From assembly GCA_002753505.1 (NCBI GenBank), contig PEAG01000033.1:1-36890 (forward strand): a stretch of 36,890 nt of DNA, given 5' to 3'. The notes under the pieces were generated by a model. The model worked only from the letters and a program-made list of their open reading frames with translations, was not told the origin of the DNA and made no database searches. How positions within the stretch are numbered: position 1 is the stretch's first letter; each line of letters opens with the position of its first letter. The stretch is from Magnetococcales bacterium HCHbin5. Lineage in GTDB: Bacteria > Pseudomonadota > Magnetococcia > Magnetococcales > Magnetaquicoccaceae. A program made the position numbers and the translations under genes. This document shows positions 25,370-32,870 of this stretch, piece after piece.

Positions 25370-27141
25370 AGATCCGTATCAGACACAGTGGAAAGCGTCA
25401 CCCAAAACAGCGAACCATGCGGCTTGACATCCTCCATGCCAACCTTCTCCCCCATCTTCTCAGCCAAATGCCTGACAATGGCCAGCCCCAACCCTGTCCC
25501 ACCCATTTTGCGGGAACGGCCGGAATCCACCCGATAAAACCGCTCAAACAACCGCCCCCAATGCTGCGGCGCGATCCCGGCACCGTTGTCAACCACCTCC
25601 AACCGTATCCGCCCTTGACAAGGCGTGCTGCGCACGACGATCCGCGATTGAGTGGGAATATATTTGACCGCATTGTCAAGAAAATTGGATAAAATGCGCC
25701 GCACCACCTCCGTGTCCGCATACACACGCAAATCCGGCAAAATTTCCACCTGGATGGCAATCTGCTTGTCATCGGCCGCCGTCTGTATCAACGCCACCAC
25801 CTCCTGCACAACAGGCAACAGATAAAAATGTTCCAACTCCATGGCAAACTGGTTCGCTTCCAGACGGGAAAGCTCCAACAGGTCGGAAATAATCTGCGCC
25901 AGGCGACTGGCATTGCGCTCCACGGCATCCACCAGAACACGGTTGTAACCTTGCTCCTCCAACGCCCCATCCAGCAACGTCTGCGCATTGGCCTGAATGA
26001 TACTGACCGGCGTGCGCAATTCATGAGAAACATTGGCGACAAAATCCCGCCGCATCAAATCCAGCCGACGCCGCTCCGTCACATCCCGCAATACAATGAG
26101 ATGCCCTTCATGCTCATACAGAGGGGTCATCACCGCCACCACCCGCTGCAGCACAACACCATCCCAATCAAATTCCACACTGAACGGTTGCATCGGCAAC
26201 GGCTCCAATGCCAACCTCAACTCAGCCACCACGTAGGCCGGCAACAAGGCCGCAATGGGTTGGCCAATGGACGGGCTGGACAGACCCAGCAGCTCCAATA
26301 CCGAGCGGTTCATCAGTGTCACCCGCCCCGCCCTATCCAAGGCAATCACCCCCTCCGTCATGCTCTGCAGTACAGTGGCCAACTGGGATTTTTGTTCCGA
26401 CAACAGGGCCAATGTCTCATGCTTTTCTGCCGCCAACAGATTGAGAGAGCTGGCCAGACCCGCCATGGCGTCGTTGGCATGAACCTGAATGCGGGGTGCA
26501 GCAGCCGAATGGACCATGCGCTGGGCACAGGCCATGATATACCGCTGGGTGTTGGTGGCCCAATGGGCCGAAAAACCACCCAGGGAAAGCGCGGTTATGA
26601 CAGCAATCAGGCCGGCCACAAACAGGGCCAGGTTCAAACGATTGTTGATCGATTCCACACTCTCTATCGCAATGGCAACCCGCACCACACCCCGCTCCCC
26701 CAGGGGATGGTGAAAAGAGACCGCCACGTACAACATGGAGCGGGAAAGCGTCGCAGAGTAGTGTTTGCTCTGGCCAAAACCATCTCGCATTGCTGTAACA
26801 ACTTCAGGTCTTTTGCCATGATTTTCCATGGTGCGCAGTGCCTCCCCCTGCCGTTGCGAATCCCCCAGCACCACCCCATCCTCACCAATCAGGCTGACGC
26901 GAATTTCCGGATCCTGACCCAACAGGTTGGCCAACGGGTCCAACCGTTCCATGGTCAACGGCGTCTCCTGGCTCTCAACGAAGGCACGTCCGACCATCGC
27001 ATGGCGACGCAACTCCGCCACCAACTGCGACTCCAGCCAATCCCCCAGGGCATACTCCAGATAGATATCCGCCGTCAGAATGGCGGCAAACACCAACAAC
27101 AGAAAAGACAAAATATATTTGCCGCGAATGTCGAGTGCCAT
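25366..27141 (-). CDS. phoR: Second PhoR-type phosphate sensor kinase (copy 2)
   Basis: A 591-residue paralogue of phoR1 with the same plan: span one (about 8-28), periplasmic domain of about 140 residues, span two (169-189), HAMP-like linker, PAS (EGVIALDRAGRVTLMN), HisKA with His373 (VSHELRTP) and ATPase (FLDNAVKYIP, DNGAGIAP, GGTGLGLAIVRHLAEKMG). Both copies keep all catalytic motifs; most divergence is in the periplasmic part. AAGGAAA precedes the ATG. No response regulator of its own lies next to it; phoB is the nearest, after the small ORF. It probably arose by duplication, allowing two inputs to one regulator. Cross-talk with PhoB is inferred. Confidence 0.92.
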   Translation of the reverse strand: MALDIRGKYILSFLLLVFAAILTADIYLEYALGDWLESQLVAELRRHAMVGRAFVESQETPLTMERLDPLANLLGQDPEIRVSLIGEDGVVLGDSQRQGEALRTMENHGKRPEVVTAMRDGFGQSKHYSATLSRSMLYVAVSFHHPLGERGVVRVAIAIESVESINNRLNLALFVAGLIAVITALSLGGFSAHWATNTQRYIMACAQRMVHSAAAPRIQVHANDAMAGLASSLNLLAAEKHETLALLSEQKSQLATVLQSMTEGVIALDRAGRVTLMNRSVLELLGLSSPSIGQPIAALLPAYVVAELRLALEPLPMQPFSVEFDWDGVVLQRVVAVMTPLYEHEGHLIVLRDVTERRRLDLMRRDFVANVSHELRTPVSIIQANAQTLLDGALEEQGYNRVLVDAVERNASRLAQIISDLLELSRLEANQFAMELEHFYLLPVVQEVVALIQTAADDKQIAIQVEILPDLRVYADTEVVRRILSNFLDNAVKYIPTQSRIVVRSTPCQGRIRLEVVDNGAGIAPQHWGRLFERFYRVDSGRSRKMGGTGLGLAIVRHLAEKMGEKVGMEDVKPHGSLFWVTLSTVSDTDL

Positions 27142-27451
27142 CTACCGTTTCCTTGCGCTGAAATCAAAATAGACTGAAGCGTCGTTTCACCCCTTCAGCA
27201 TGCTGTTGCTGTACGACCCACCACAAGGAAAAAAAAGGAGACAGCTTGACAGCGGGGGAAGGAACCGCAGACAACGGTGCAGAGTTGTATCATCAGGCGG
27301 TCAGCAGAGTCAAACGGGGCGACAAACAGAACACGGGGATTGAGGGAGAATAACCTCCCCCAATCCCCGCAGGGTTCACCAAAACCGGTCAAATCGACTC
27401 TGCCGCCCGGAACAGTCCAAACAGGGAGGGCAAAGAGGGGACCGCCAACAA
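27142..27451. other. Intergenic region before phoR2 with a strong stem-loop
   Basis: 310 bp with no convincing gene. It holds the stem-loop described at 27334-27369, the leader of phoR2, and no clear Pho boxes. Confidence 0.5.
27334..27369. terminator. Stem-loop 3' of the pit operon
   Basis: Arms CGGGGATTGAGGGAG (27334-27348) and CTCCCCCAATCCCCG (27355-27369) pair over 15 positions with one mismatch around a 6-nt loop. It stands 83 bp beyond the DUF47 stop and before phoR2 on the same strand; it likely ends or attenuates the pit transcript. No T run, so efficiency is unclear. Confidence 0.6.
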
Positions 27452-28150
27452 TCAGGAAATTTTCACCACGATGTCGTGCAAAAAGTTGCCGGCCCGGGAC
27501 AACTCATGACCCGCATCCGACAGATGCCGATAGATTTCCCGCCGTTTAAAAATTTCCAACACATAACCCATGGCCTCCATTTTGGCTTCCGGGGCATCTG
27601 TTTTCAGTTTGTTCATCAGAGAATCCGCATTGAACAGCTCGGCCAGGGCGCGACGAAACGCCTTGTCCAGGGTATGCTTGGCCTGCACAGCCACCTGGGC
27701 ATCCGCCTCCGCCAGCGCAGTCTCTTTGGTACCCAATTTTTTATAGCCGCGATGCAAAGCCTCATTGGCCTCCCGAATCAGGATCGCCATCTCGGTGGTA
27801 AACTGGCCCGATTTGATGTTCAGCGTCTGCATCTCCTGCACAATCGTAGAGGCATAGGTCAGCGTCACCCCGACCGACATGATGGCCCGTTGCAAATCTT
27901 CCCGATCCAGGGGGGTGGCAAAGGCATTGGCCAACACGCCCAGGTTGCGCACTTTCAGAACATCTTCCTCCCCATCCAACCGGATCACCTTGTCAGCCGC
28001 CGCTTTGCTGCCCGTCTGCATAAACTCCACCAGGGCATCCGAAGCCTGCGAGATCAGTTCGCACTGCTCCAGGATCATGCCATAAAAGTTGGGCATCCGG
28101 GGGAAAACCGCATTGGTGATACCACTGATGAATGAATTACTGCCGCCCAT
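27452..28150 (-). CDS. DUF47/PhoU-like accessory protein of the PiT transporter
   Basis: A 232-residue all-helical protein of the DUF47 (TIGR00153-like, PhoU-related) family, which commonly pairs with PiT carriers and modulates them. Recognisable parts are FPRMPNFYGMILEQCELI near the N-terminus, and the terminal EIYRHLSDAGHELSRAGNFLHDIVVKIS, where conserved Asp and His residues match the metal-binding helices of PhoU relatives. A strong AAGGAG ribosome site precedes the ATG. It follows pit by 81 bp; in many genomes the order is reversed. Together with phoU at 12866 this gives two PhoU-fold regulators in one locus. Confidence 0.88.
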   Translation of the reverse strand: MGGSNSFISGITNAVFPRMPNFYGMILEQCELISQASDALVEFMQTGSKAAADKVIRLDGEEDVLKVRNLGVLANAFATPLDREDLQRAIMSVGVTLTYASTIVQEMQTLNIKSGQFTTEMAILIREANEALHRGYKKLGTKETALAEADAQVAVQAKHTLDKAFRRALAELFNADSLMNKLKTDAPEAKMEAMGYVLEIFKRREIYRHLSDAGHELSRAGNFLHDIVVKIS

Positions 28151-28231
28151 ATTATATCTCCTTTATTTTGGTCTAATCGCATCGTTGCGATTGCATGATT
28201 AATAGTTGTGTTACCGGTTGCGACAACCGCT

Positions 28232-29281
28232 CTAGCCAACACCGAGCAGGTGATGCGCAACGACAAACGAGAGCCCACCCACCAGACCAGAGCCGGGAAT
28301 GGTGATCAACCAGGTGCTGACAATCTCCGAAGCCTTGCTCCAGCGCACATCCTTGGGCAACTCCGAAGTACCGATACCCATGATGGTCGAACTGGTCACA
28401 TGGGTGGTGGAGACGGGCAGACCAAACTGGGAGGCACCCAGGATCAACGAGGCAGAGGCCAACTGCGAATCCATGGCGTGCAAGGGCCGCACTTTGTAGA
28501 TACCAAAACCGACCGTCCGCACAATCCGCCAACCACCGGAAAGAATCCCCAGCGTGATGACGATGGAGCAGGCCAACATCACCCAGAACGGCACCTCAAA
28601 CTTGGGAATAAAGCCCCCCAGCACCAGGATCAACGTCACAATACCCATGCTCTTCTGGGCATCGTTGGAACCATGGGAAAAGGCCAGCGCGGCGGTCGTG
28701 ATAAACTGCATCCGCTTCAAGCCGATGTTGATCGTGGGTTTGGCCGCCGCCAGTATCAACCGCATAAAGCGATGCAACAAAAACCCCACCCAGAAACCTG
28801 CGACCGGCGAGATGATGAGCGCGGCCACCACCTTGACCACCCCATTCAATTTATGGTTCACGACCAAATCCTGCATACCCCAGATGACATGATCCGCACC
28901 CGCCGCAACGAGTACTGCGCCAACCAGTCCACCCACCAGAGCGTGCGAAGAGGAAGAAGGAATGCCAAACCACCAGGTGAGCAGGTTCCAGAAGATGGAA
29001 CCCAACATGCCGCATAACACGACGGTCATTGAGACAATGACATGTAGATCCTTGATGTCGACAATTTTACCGATCGTGTTGGCCACCGCCGTACCGCCCA
29101 ACAAAGGCCCCATAAACTCGAAGATGGCTACCACAACCACCGATTGAACGGGCGTCATCGCCCGCGACGCGATCACAGTCCCCACAATGTTGGAGGCATC
29201 GTGAAAACCATTCGTGTAGTCAAAGATTAAAACAACCACCACTGTGGCAATGGCTAAATTGGTTATCAGATCGCTACCCAT
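28232..29281 (-). CDS. pit: Inorganic phosphate transporter, PiT family
   Basis: PiT carriers move metal-phosphate with protons or sodium across the inner membrane, with lower affinity than Pst. The 349-residue protein has about ten spans in two inverted halves, each with a family signature: FDYTNGFHDASNIVGTVIAS near residue 20 and FSHGSNDAQKSMGIV near 203. PSSSSHALVGGLVGA and LPVSTTHVTSSTIMG are the conserved Ser/Thr-His loops of the two halves. AAAGGTGAG precedes the ATG. A double Pho box lies 180-220 bp upstream. Whether PhoB activates or represses pit differs between bacteria, so the sign is not predicted here. Confidence 0.95.
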   Translation of the reverse strand: MGSDLITNLAIATVVVVLIFDYTNGFHDASNIVGTVIASRAMTPVQSVVVVAIFEFMGPLLGGTAVANTIGKIVDIKDLHVIVSMTVVLCGMLGSIFWNLLTWWFGIPSSSSHALVGGLVGAVLVAAGADHVIWGMQDLVVNHKLNGVVKVVAALIISPVAGFWVGFLLHRFMRLILAAAKPTINIGLKRMQFITTAALAFSHGSNDAQKSMGIVTLILVLGGFIPKFEVPFWVMLACSIVITLGILSGGWRIVRTVGFGIYKVRPLHAMDSQLASASLILGASQFGLPVSTTHVTSSTIMGIGTSELPKDVRWSKASEIVSTWLITIPGSGLVGGLSFVVAHHLLGVG

Positions 29282-29462
29282 GTCTCACCTTTTAGTTTCC
29301 TTTTTCCTGTTAGCTGTGGAATATGTTTTTTTAACCGATGGCACACCGACGTTCCAAACCTGCCCTGAACCCGACACAAAAAGCCCGAACCAAAAAACGT
29401 GAAGGAAGCATAATCGAGATTGTAAATAATGCAAACAAAATTATGAAGAAAATATGAATTTT

Positions 29463-29502
29463 TTGTTACGCAAATGTAAATTTTATGTAAACTGAATGTG
29501 AC
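29463..29502 (-). promoter_or_regulatory. Double Pho box upstream of pit
   Basis: On the minus strand, units GTCACAT, TTTACAT, TTTACAT and GTAACAA follow each other with 4-bp gaps (TCAG, AAAA, TTGC), giving a strict 11-bp period over 40 bp. CATATT and CATAAT hexamers follow within 7-25 bp towards pit and could serve as a -10. The pit start codon is about 180 bp downstream, so a long leader is implied. Confidence 0.82.
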
Positions 29503-29541
29503 GCTGATTTCACAATTCGGGTGGCGGTTTGTGCGGTCCCG

Positions 29542-29581
29542 GTTTATTATTAAATAATAATATTATCATTTAATAATAAAC
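29542..29581. repeat. 40-bp AT-only palindrome
   Basis: GTTTATTATTAAATAATAAT (29542-29561) and its right half 29562-29581 are reverse complements with a single mismatch, no loop. It lies between the Pho boxes of pit and those of the P-loop gene. Could be a protein site, a bidirectional insulator or an extruding cruciform. Confidence 0.85.
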
Positions 29582-29668
29582 AACCAACAACCCATCGGTA
29601 TTGGGTCGTTTTGGGCTCTACTTTTGCGAAAATGCAAACAGGCGCGGCAGGGGCGAGATCAGGTTTTA

Positions 29669-29719
29669 TTCACAATTTTGACACAATTTTCGAGTGCATT
29701 TGTGACGCAATTATGACAA
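29669..29719 (+). promoter_or_regulatory. Pho-box-like repeat array upstream of the P-loop/FHA-phosphatase genes
   Basis: Heptamers in 11-bp phase start at 29669 (TTCACAA), 29680 (GACACAA), 29691 (CGAGTGC, poor), 29702 (GTGACGC) and 29713 (ATGACAA). Four of five fit the local PhoB consensus. The last unit ends 60 bp before the start codon at 29780, a good activator position. No clear -10 could be picked. Confidence 0.65.
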
Positions 29720-29735
29720 TTCCGTGCCGGTTGGA

Positions 29736-29763
29736 CTCTGCTGGCACAACCCACCCAGCAGAG
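29736..29763 (+). promoter_or_regulatory. Leader hairpin next to the ribosome site of the P-loop gene
   Basis: CTCTGCTGG (29736-29744) and CCAGCAGAG (29755-29763) form a perfect 9-bp stem with a 10-nt loop. The right arm includes the first bases of GAGAAGG (29761-29767), the only ribosome-site-like sequence before the ATG at 29780. It could mask initiation. Confidence 0.5.
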
Positions 29764-29779
29764 AAGGTTTGCTGGTTGG

Positions 29780-30475
29780 ATGTCTTATCTGTTATGCTGG
29801 CCGGAAGATGAGGTGTGGTCACTTTCCCAAGGCACAATACCTGTGATTGCCATCCAATTACGTCCATACAAAAGCCCCAAAGAGCATAAAGGGCTCTTGT
29901 TCCCGCCCGACCTGCACCTGCACCGGTTGTTGGTGGTCGCACCCCCTGGAACCGGCAAGACCACTCTGATACGTCGCCTGGGGGGGTGGGTTGAGGAGGG
30001 ATGCGTCAATTTGGCCAACAATCGCTGGTGGCAAGACCGTTCCCTGGCGTTCCGGCCACGAGAGTTGCATCTGCTGCTCCCTTTTGTGGGTCTGAGTGAG
30101 GCCTGCTCCGTCTATGATCCCCTCTGGTTGCACAACCCGACCCCACTTGATTTTCGCCGTATCCATGTTCCACCCCCAAAAAATCATCTATTGGCTCCAG
30201 ACTGGCGCGTCAAGTTGGTCCTGGAGTTTTTGCTGCCTCCGCCTGAACAGGTCTTCGCGCGACGACAGGATCGCGTCAAACAGGGCACCCATCCCCTGGA
30301 CCTGGGGGTCACGTTGGAAGATGTCACAAAACAACTTTTGGTTTACTGGAATACCGCCAAGCATTTACATCGCTGCGGGTTGGATGTCTACATTCGCAAG
30401 GATGTGAGTGCGCCGCCGCTGGAAATTATTGATACCATGGATCAGCAGCAACAGGGTGGTCAAATGATATTATGA
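29780..30475 (+). CDS. Small P-loop NTPase of unknown family, paired with an FHA-phosphatase
   Basis: A 231-residue cytoplasmic protein. The one firm motif is a Walker A loop, APPGTGKTT (54-62), following a short beta-like stretch LHRLLVVA. No clear Walker B, sensor or lid could be assigned, although CSVYDPLWLH near 109 could supply an acidic residue. The C-terminal third is helical (LEDVTKQLLVYWNTAKHLHRCGLDVYIRKD). I do not recognise the family; a small kinase or AAA-like ATPase are both possible. Its stop overlaps the next start (ATGA), so it is made together with the FHA-phosphatase. Pho-box-like repeats precede it. A kinase that opposes the phosphatase would make sense but is inference. 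Confidence 0.8.
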   Translation: MSYLLCWPEDEVWSLSQGTIPVIAIQLRPYKSPKEHKGLLFPPDLHLHRLLVVAPPGTGKTTLIRRLGGWVEEGCVNLANNRWWQDRSLAFRPRELHLLLPFVGLSEACSVYDPLWLHNPTPLDFRRIHVPPPKNHLLAPDWRVKLVLEFLLPPPEQVFARRQDRVKQGTHPLDLGVTLEDVTKQLLVYWNTAKHLHRCGLDVYIRKDVSAPPLEIIDTMDQQQQGGQMIL

Positions 30476-32064
30476 AGACAATAGGAGAGTTGGTCAAAAA
30501 GCTGGACATGATTTCAGGCATCAAACGGGTGGCGGAACGGTGCCGCAAAAAACAGGAACTGCTGCTGGTGGGGGAGCGACATATCCGGGGGAGTTGTATC
30601 CGCATTCCCTGTTCCGGGGCGGTGGTCGAGATTTGCCTGGGGGGACCGGATGGCAAGATACTTCATCTGCAACCCGAGATCCCCTTGACCATCGGAGAGG
30701 AGAAGCAGTGGCCCACCTATTGGCTGGTGGACATGGCGCGCATGACCAGTGGTCATGGCAGCTTTTTGCGGCTGAAGCCCAAACAAAATTTGGTGTTGGG
30801 TCGTCACTCCAGCGAACAAACGGCCCTGTTTGACTATTCCACCCGCATTTCCAGTCGCCATTTAATGATTTTGCATGAGGGTGAAAGTCTGCAACTGTCT
30901 GACCTGGCCTCCAATGGTGGCACCTGTCTGCGTCTGCTTCCCGACCCGCCGCCCTCCCTCTGTCTTGCCACTTGGCATCAGCGGCAACGGCAGCGTCTTG
31001 CAGAGCTTTTTTTTGAGGGAATGGCTGTGCCCGATGATGGTTCCATTATTCAGCCCCTCGCTGCCCCGGTGGCGATGGAGCGGTTGCAGCGTGCCCATGC
31101 CGTTTTGCGTACCGCCTTTCTGCCGGTCAACTGTTGTCCTGCCTCATCGACTCCTGATCCCCAGGAGTCATCGGCCAAAGGGGAGAGCCGTGCTGTGGTC
31201 TCCGCCAGTGATCACGATACCGATGCAGACGAGGAGGATGTTGCCGGGGATACGGGTACGGCGGCGGCCTCTCCCCTCATCCATCTGCCCGTGGATACTC
31301 TGCCCATCGTTGTCGGGGATCTGCATGCCAAAGTGGACAATCTGTTGACCCTTTTGATCACCGGGGGGGTGTTGGCGGCCCTGGAGAACGGGGCAGCAAC
31401 TTTGGTCTTTTTGGGTGATGCGGTGCATCCGGATGAGGTTGGCCAATATGCGGAGATGCAGGGTTCCATGTTGATCATGGATATTATTTTGACTCTGATG
31501 GCCCATTTTCCTGGCAAGGTGCTTTATCTGCGGGGTAATCATGATGGCTTTTCTGAAGAGATTCACAAGGGAAGCGTCTCCCAGGGCCGGGTTTGGCAGC
31601 GGGTCTTGACGGAGACCAGGGGCAAGGCCTACCGGGTGGCCATGAAGGCTTTTTACCAGGATCTGCCCTATATGGTGGTTCATCCCCACCTGGTGGCCAC
31701 CCATGCGGCTCCGCCTGTGATAAAAATCAGCCTGGAGTTGTTGGCTGATATGCGCCAGCATCCCCAACTGATCCATCAGGTGAGTTGGAACCGGATGCAT
31801 CAGCCCCGCTGGCCCAGTGGCTATCGGGAAAAGGATATTAAAAATTTACGCAATGTTCTTGAGTTGGGGAAGGATGTTCCGTTTGTTGTGGGGCATACCC
31901 CCATGGATCATGAGCATACGGCGTGGTTGCATGCGGGGGAGATGGCGCATCATCATATTGTCTATTCGGGAACCTTGGATCGGGTTGGTTGGTTGGTTTG
32001 TCTGTCCGGTGGGGTGATACACATGGAGTGTCCGGTAGTACATCAACCGGGGATGGTTGTCTGA
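30472..32064 (+). CDS. FHA-domain PPP-family (Ser/Thr) phosphatase
   Basis: A 530-residue cytoplasmic protein. The FHA domain, a phosphothreonine reader, is at about 85-155 with Gly110-Arg111, Ser127-x-x-His130 and Asn148-Gly149, all the usual ligand-binding positions. A variable acidic linker (about 215-270) follows. The metallophosphatase core is at about 278-500: Asp283 and His285 (GDLHAK), Asp316 (LGDAV), Asn356-His357-Asp358 (RGNHD), His411 (THAAP) and His475 (GHTPM), the full set of metal and catalytic residues of PPP enzymes. The GDxVDRG motif is replaced by GDAVHPDE, so the arginine is lost. The N-terminal 80 residues are unassigned. It overlaps the P-loop gene by 4 bp. Confidence 0.88.
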   Translation: MKTIGELVKKLDMISGIKRVAERCRKKQELLLVGERHIRGSCIRIPCSGAVVEICLGGPDGKILHLQPEIPLTIGEEKQWPTYWLVDMARMTSGHGSFLRLKPKQNLVLGRHSSEQTALFDYSTRISSRHLMILHEGESLQLSDLASNGGTCLRLLPDPPPSLCLATWHQRQRQRLAELFFEGMAVPDDGSIIQPLAAPVAMERLQRAHAVLRTAFLPVNCCPASSTPDPQESSAKGESRAVVSASDHDTDADEEDVAGDTGTAAASPLIHLPVDTLPIVVGDLHAKVDNLLTLLITGGVLAALENGAATLVFLGDAVHPDEVGQYAEMQGSMLIMDIILTLMAHFPGKVLYLRGNHDGFSEEIHKGSVSQGRVWQRVLTETRGKAYRVAMKAFYQDLPYMVVHPHLVATHAAPPVIKISLELLADMRQHPQLIHQVSWNRMHQPRWPSGYREKDIKNLRNVLELGKDVPFVVGHTPMDHEHTAWLHAGEMAHHHIVYSGTLDRVGWLVCLSGGVIHMECPVVHQPGMVV

Positions 32065-32118
32065 TCCCGAGGCGGTGTTCATACCACTTTTCTTTGCTTT
32101 GCTTTTCTTTTCTTAATC

Positions 32119-32288
32119 TTTTAAGACTATTGCAGGGGTCCGGGGACCGTCACGGTCCCCGGTGGGGTGCAGGGGCAAAGCCCCTGCATGTAACGGGCGC
32201 GCTTTCACCGAAGCAAATTTCCGCAGGAAATTTGCGCAGCGCGCCCAAAACGCCCCGCAGGGGCACTCCTGGAGGGCGGCAGCCCGAC
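32119..32288 (+). repeat. Structured repeat element, left arm of an inverted pair
   Basis: 170 bp from TTTTAAGACTATTGCAGG to CAGCCCGAC. It holds successive stem-loops: GGGGACCG-TCA-CGGTCCCC; GCAGGGGC-AAA-GCCCCTGC; an outer stem GGGCGCGC (32195-32202) with GCGCGCCC (32239-32246) enclosing an inner hairpin 32213-32235 with a GCA loop; and GCCCC-GCA-GGGGC. No open frame. Homologous to 32414-32583 (inverted) and 36727-36890. It may also terminate the transcript of the FHA-phosphatase gene, 55 bp upstream. Confidence 0.9.
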
Positions 32289-32413
32289 CGAGAGCGGGCC
32301 AAGTTTGGAAGGGTTTGGAAAAAAAACATTCCTGGCCTTGCATCAGAAAAAAAACGGAACATCCGAACGTTCTGCTTTCTTATCCAAACATTTTCCATAA
32401 CATAACCGTGCGA
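32289..32413. other. Spacer between inverted repeat arms
   Basis: 125 bp, with A runs and an AT-rich right half (TTATCCAAACATTTTCCATAA) and a GAACGTTC palindrome. No gene seen. Confidence 0.6.
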
Positions 32414-32583
32414 GTCGGGCTGCCGCCCTCCCAAGGTCGCCCCTGCGGGGCGGTTTTGGGCGCGTTGCGCCCATTTTCTGCGAAAATGGGCTTTGGGAAA
32501 ACGCGCCCGTTACATGCAGGGGCTTTGCCCCTGCACCCCACCGGGGACCGTGACGGTCCCCGGACCCCTGCAATCGTTTAAAA
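32414..32583 (-). repeat. Structured repeat element, right (inverted) arm
   Basis: The reverse complement of this 170-bp stretch matches 32119-32288 along its whole length. The inner hairpin (32469-32491) has a different stem, GCCCATTTTC/GAAAATGGGC, but the same GCA loop and the same position. Its outer end overlaps the first unit of the 90-bp tandem array. Confidence 0.9.
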
Positions 32584-32850
32584 GAAGACCGCAATCATGT
32601 TAGCGCATGGGGCTTTGCCCCCGCACCCCACCGGGGACCGTGACGGTCCCCGGACCCCTGCAATCGTTTAAAAGAAGACCGCAATCATGTTAGCGCATGG
32701 GGCTTTGCCCCCGCACCCCACCGGGGACCGTGACGGTCCCCGGACCCCTGCAATCGTTTAAAAGAAGACCGCAATCATGTTAGCGCATGGGGCTTTGCCC
32801 CCGCACCCCACCGGGGACCGTGACGGTCCCCGGACCCCTGCAATCGTTTA
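32519..32850. repeat. 90-bp tandem repeat array (3.7 units)
   Basis: Units begin at 32519, 32609, 32699 and 32789 with an exact 90-bp period; the last is cut at 32850. Units two and three are identical by eye. Each has GGGGCTTTGCCCC, then the hairpin CCGGGGACCG-TGA-CGGTCCCCGG (32541, 32631, 32721, 32811), then CCCCTGCAATCGTTTAAAAG and a spacer with GTTAGCGCAT. The first unit is the end of the inverted arm. It abuts the ubiB stop. Confidence 0.95.
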
Positions 32851-32870
32851 TTGGGCTCACCGAGCCCAAT
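32850..32870 (-). terminator. Hairpin spanning the ubiB stop codon
   Basis: ATTGGGCTC (32850-32858) pairs with GAGCCCAAT (32862-32870) around ACC, covering the stop codon at 32857-32859. No T run follows; termination is inferred. Confidence 0.5.

Noticed and set aside
32119-32583. Insertion sequence with terminal inverted repeats.
   Set aside because: The arms are long and paired, but there is no transposase frame in the 125-bp spacer or nearby and no obvious target duplication, so it is listed only as a repeat.
32519-32850. A regularly spaced repeat array that could be taken for CRISPR.
   Set aside because: The whole 90-bp unit is repeated with no unique spacers, and there are no cas genes.
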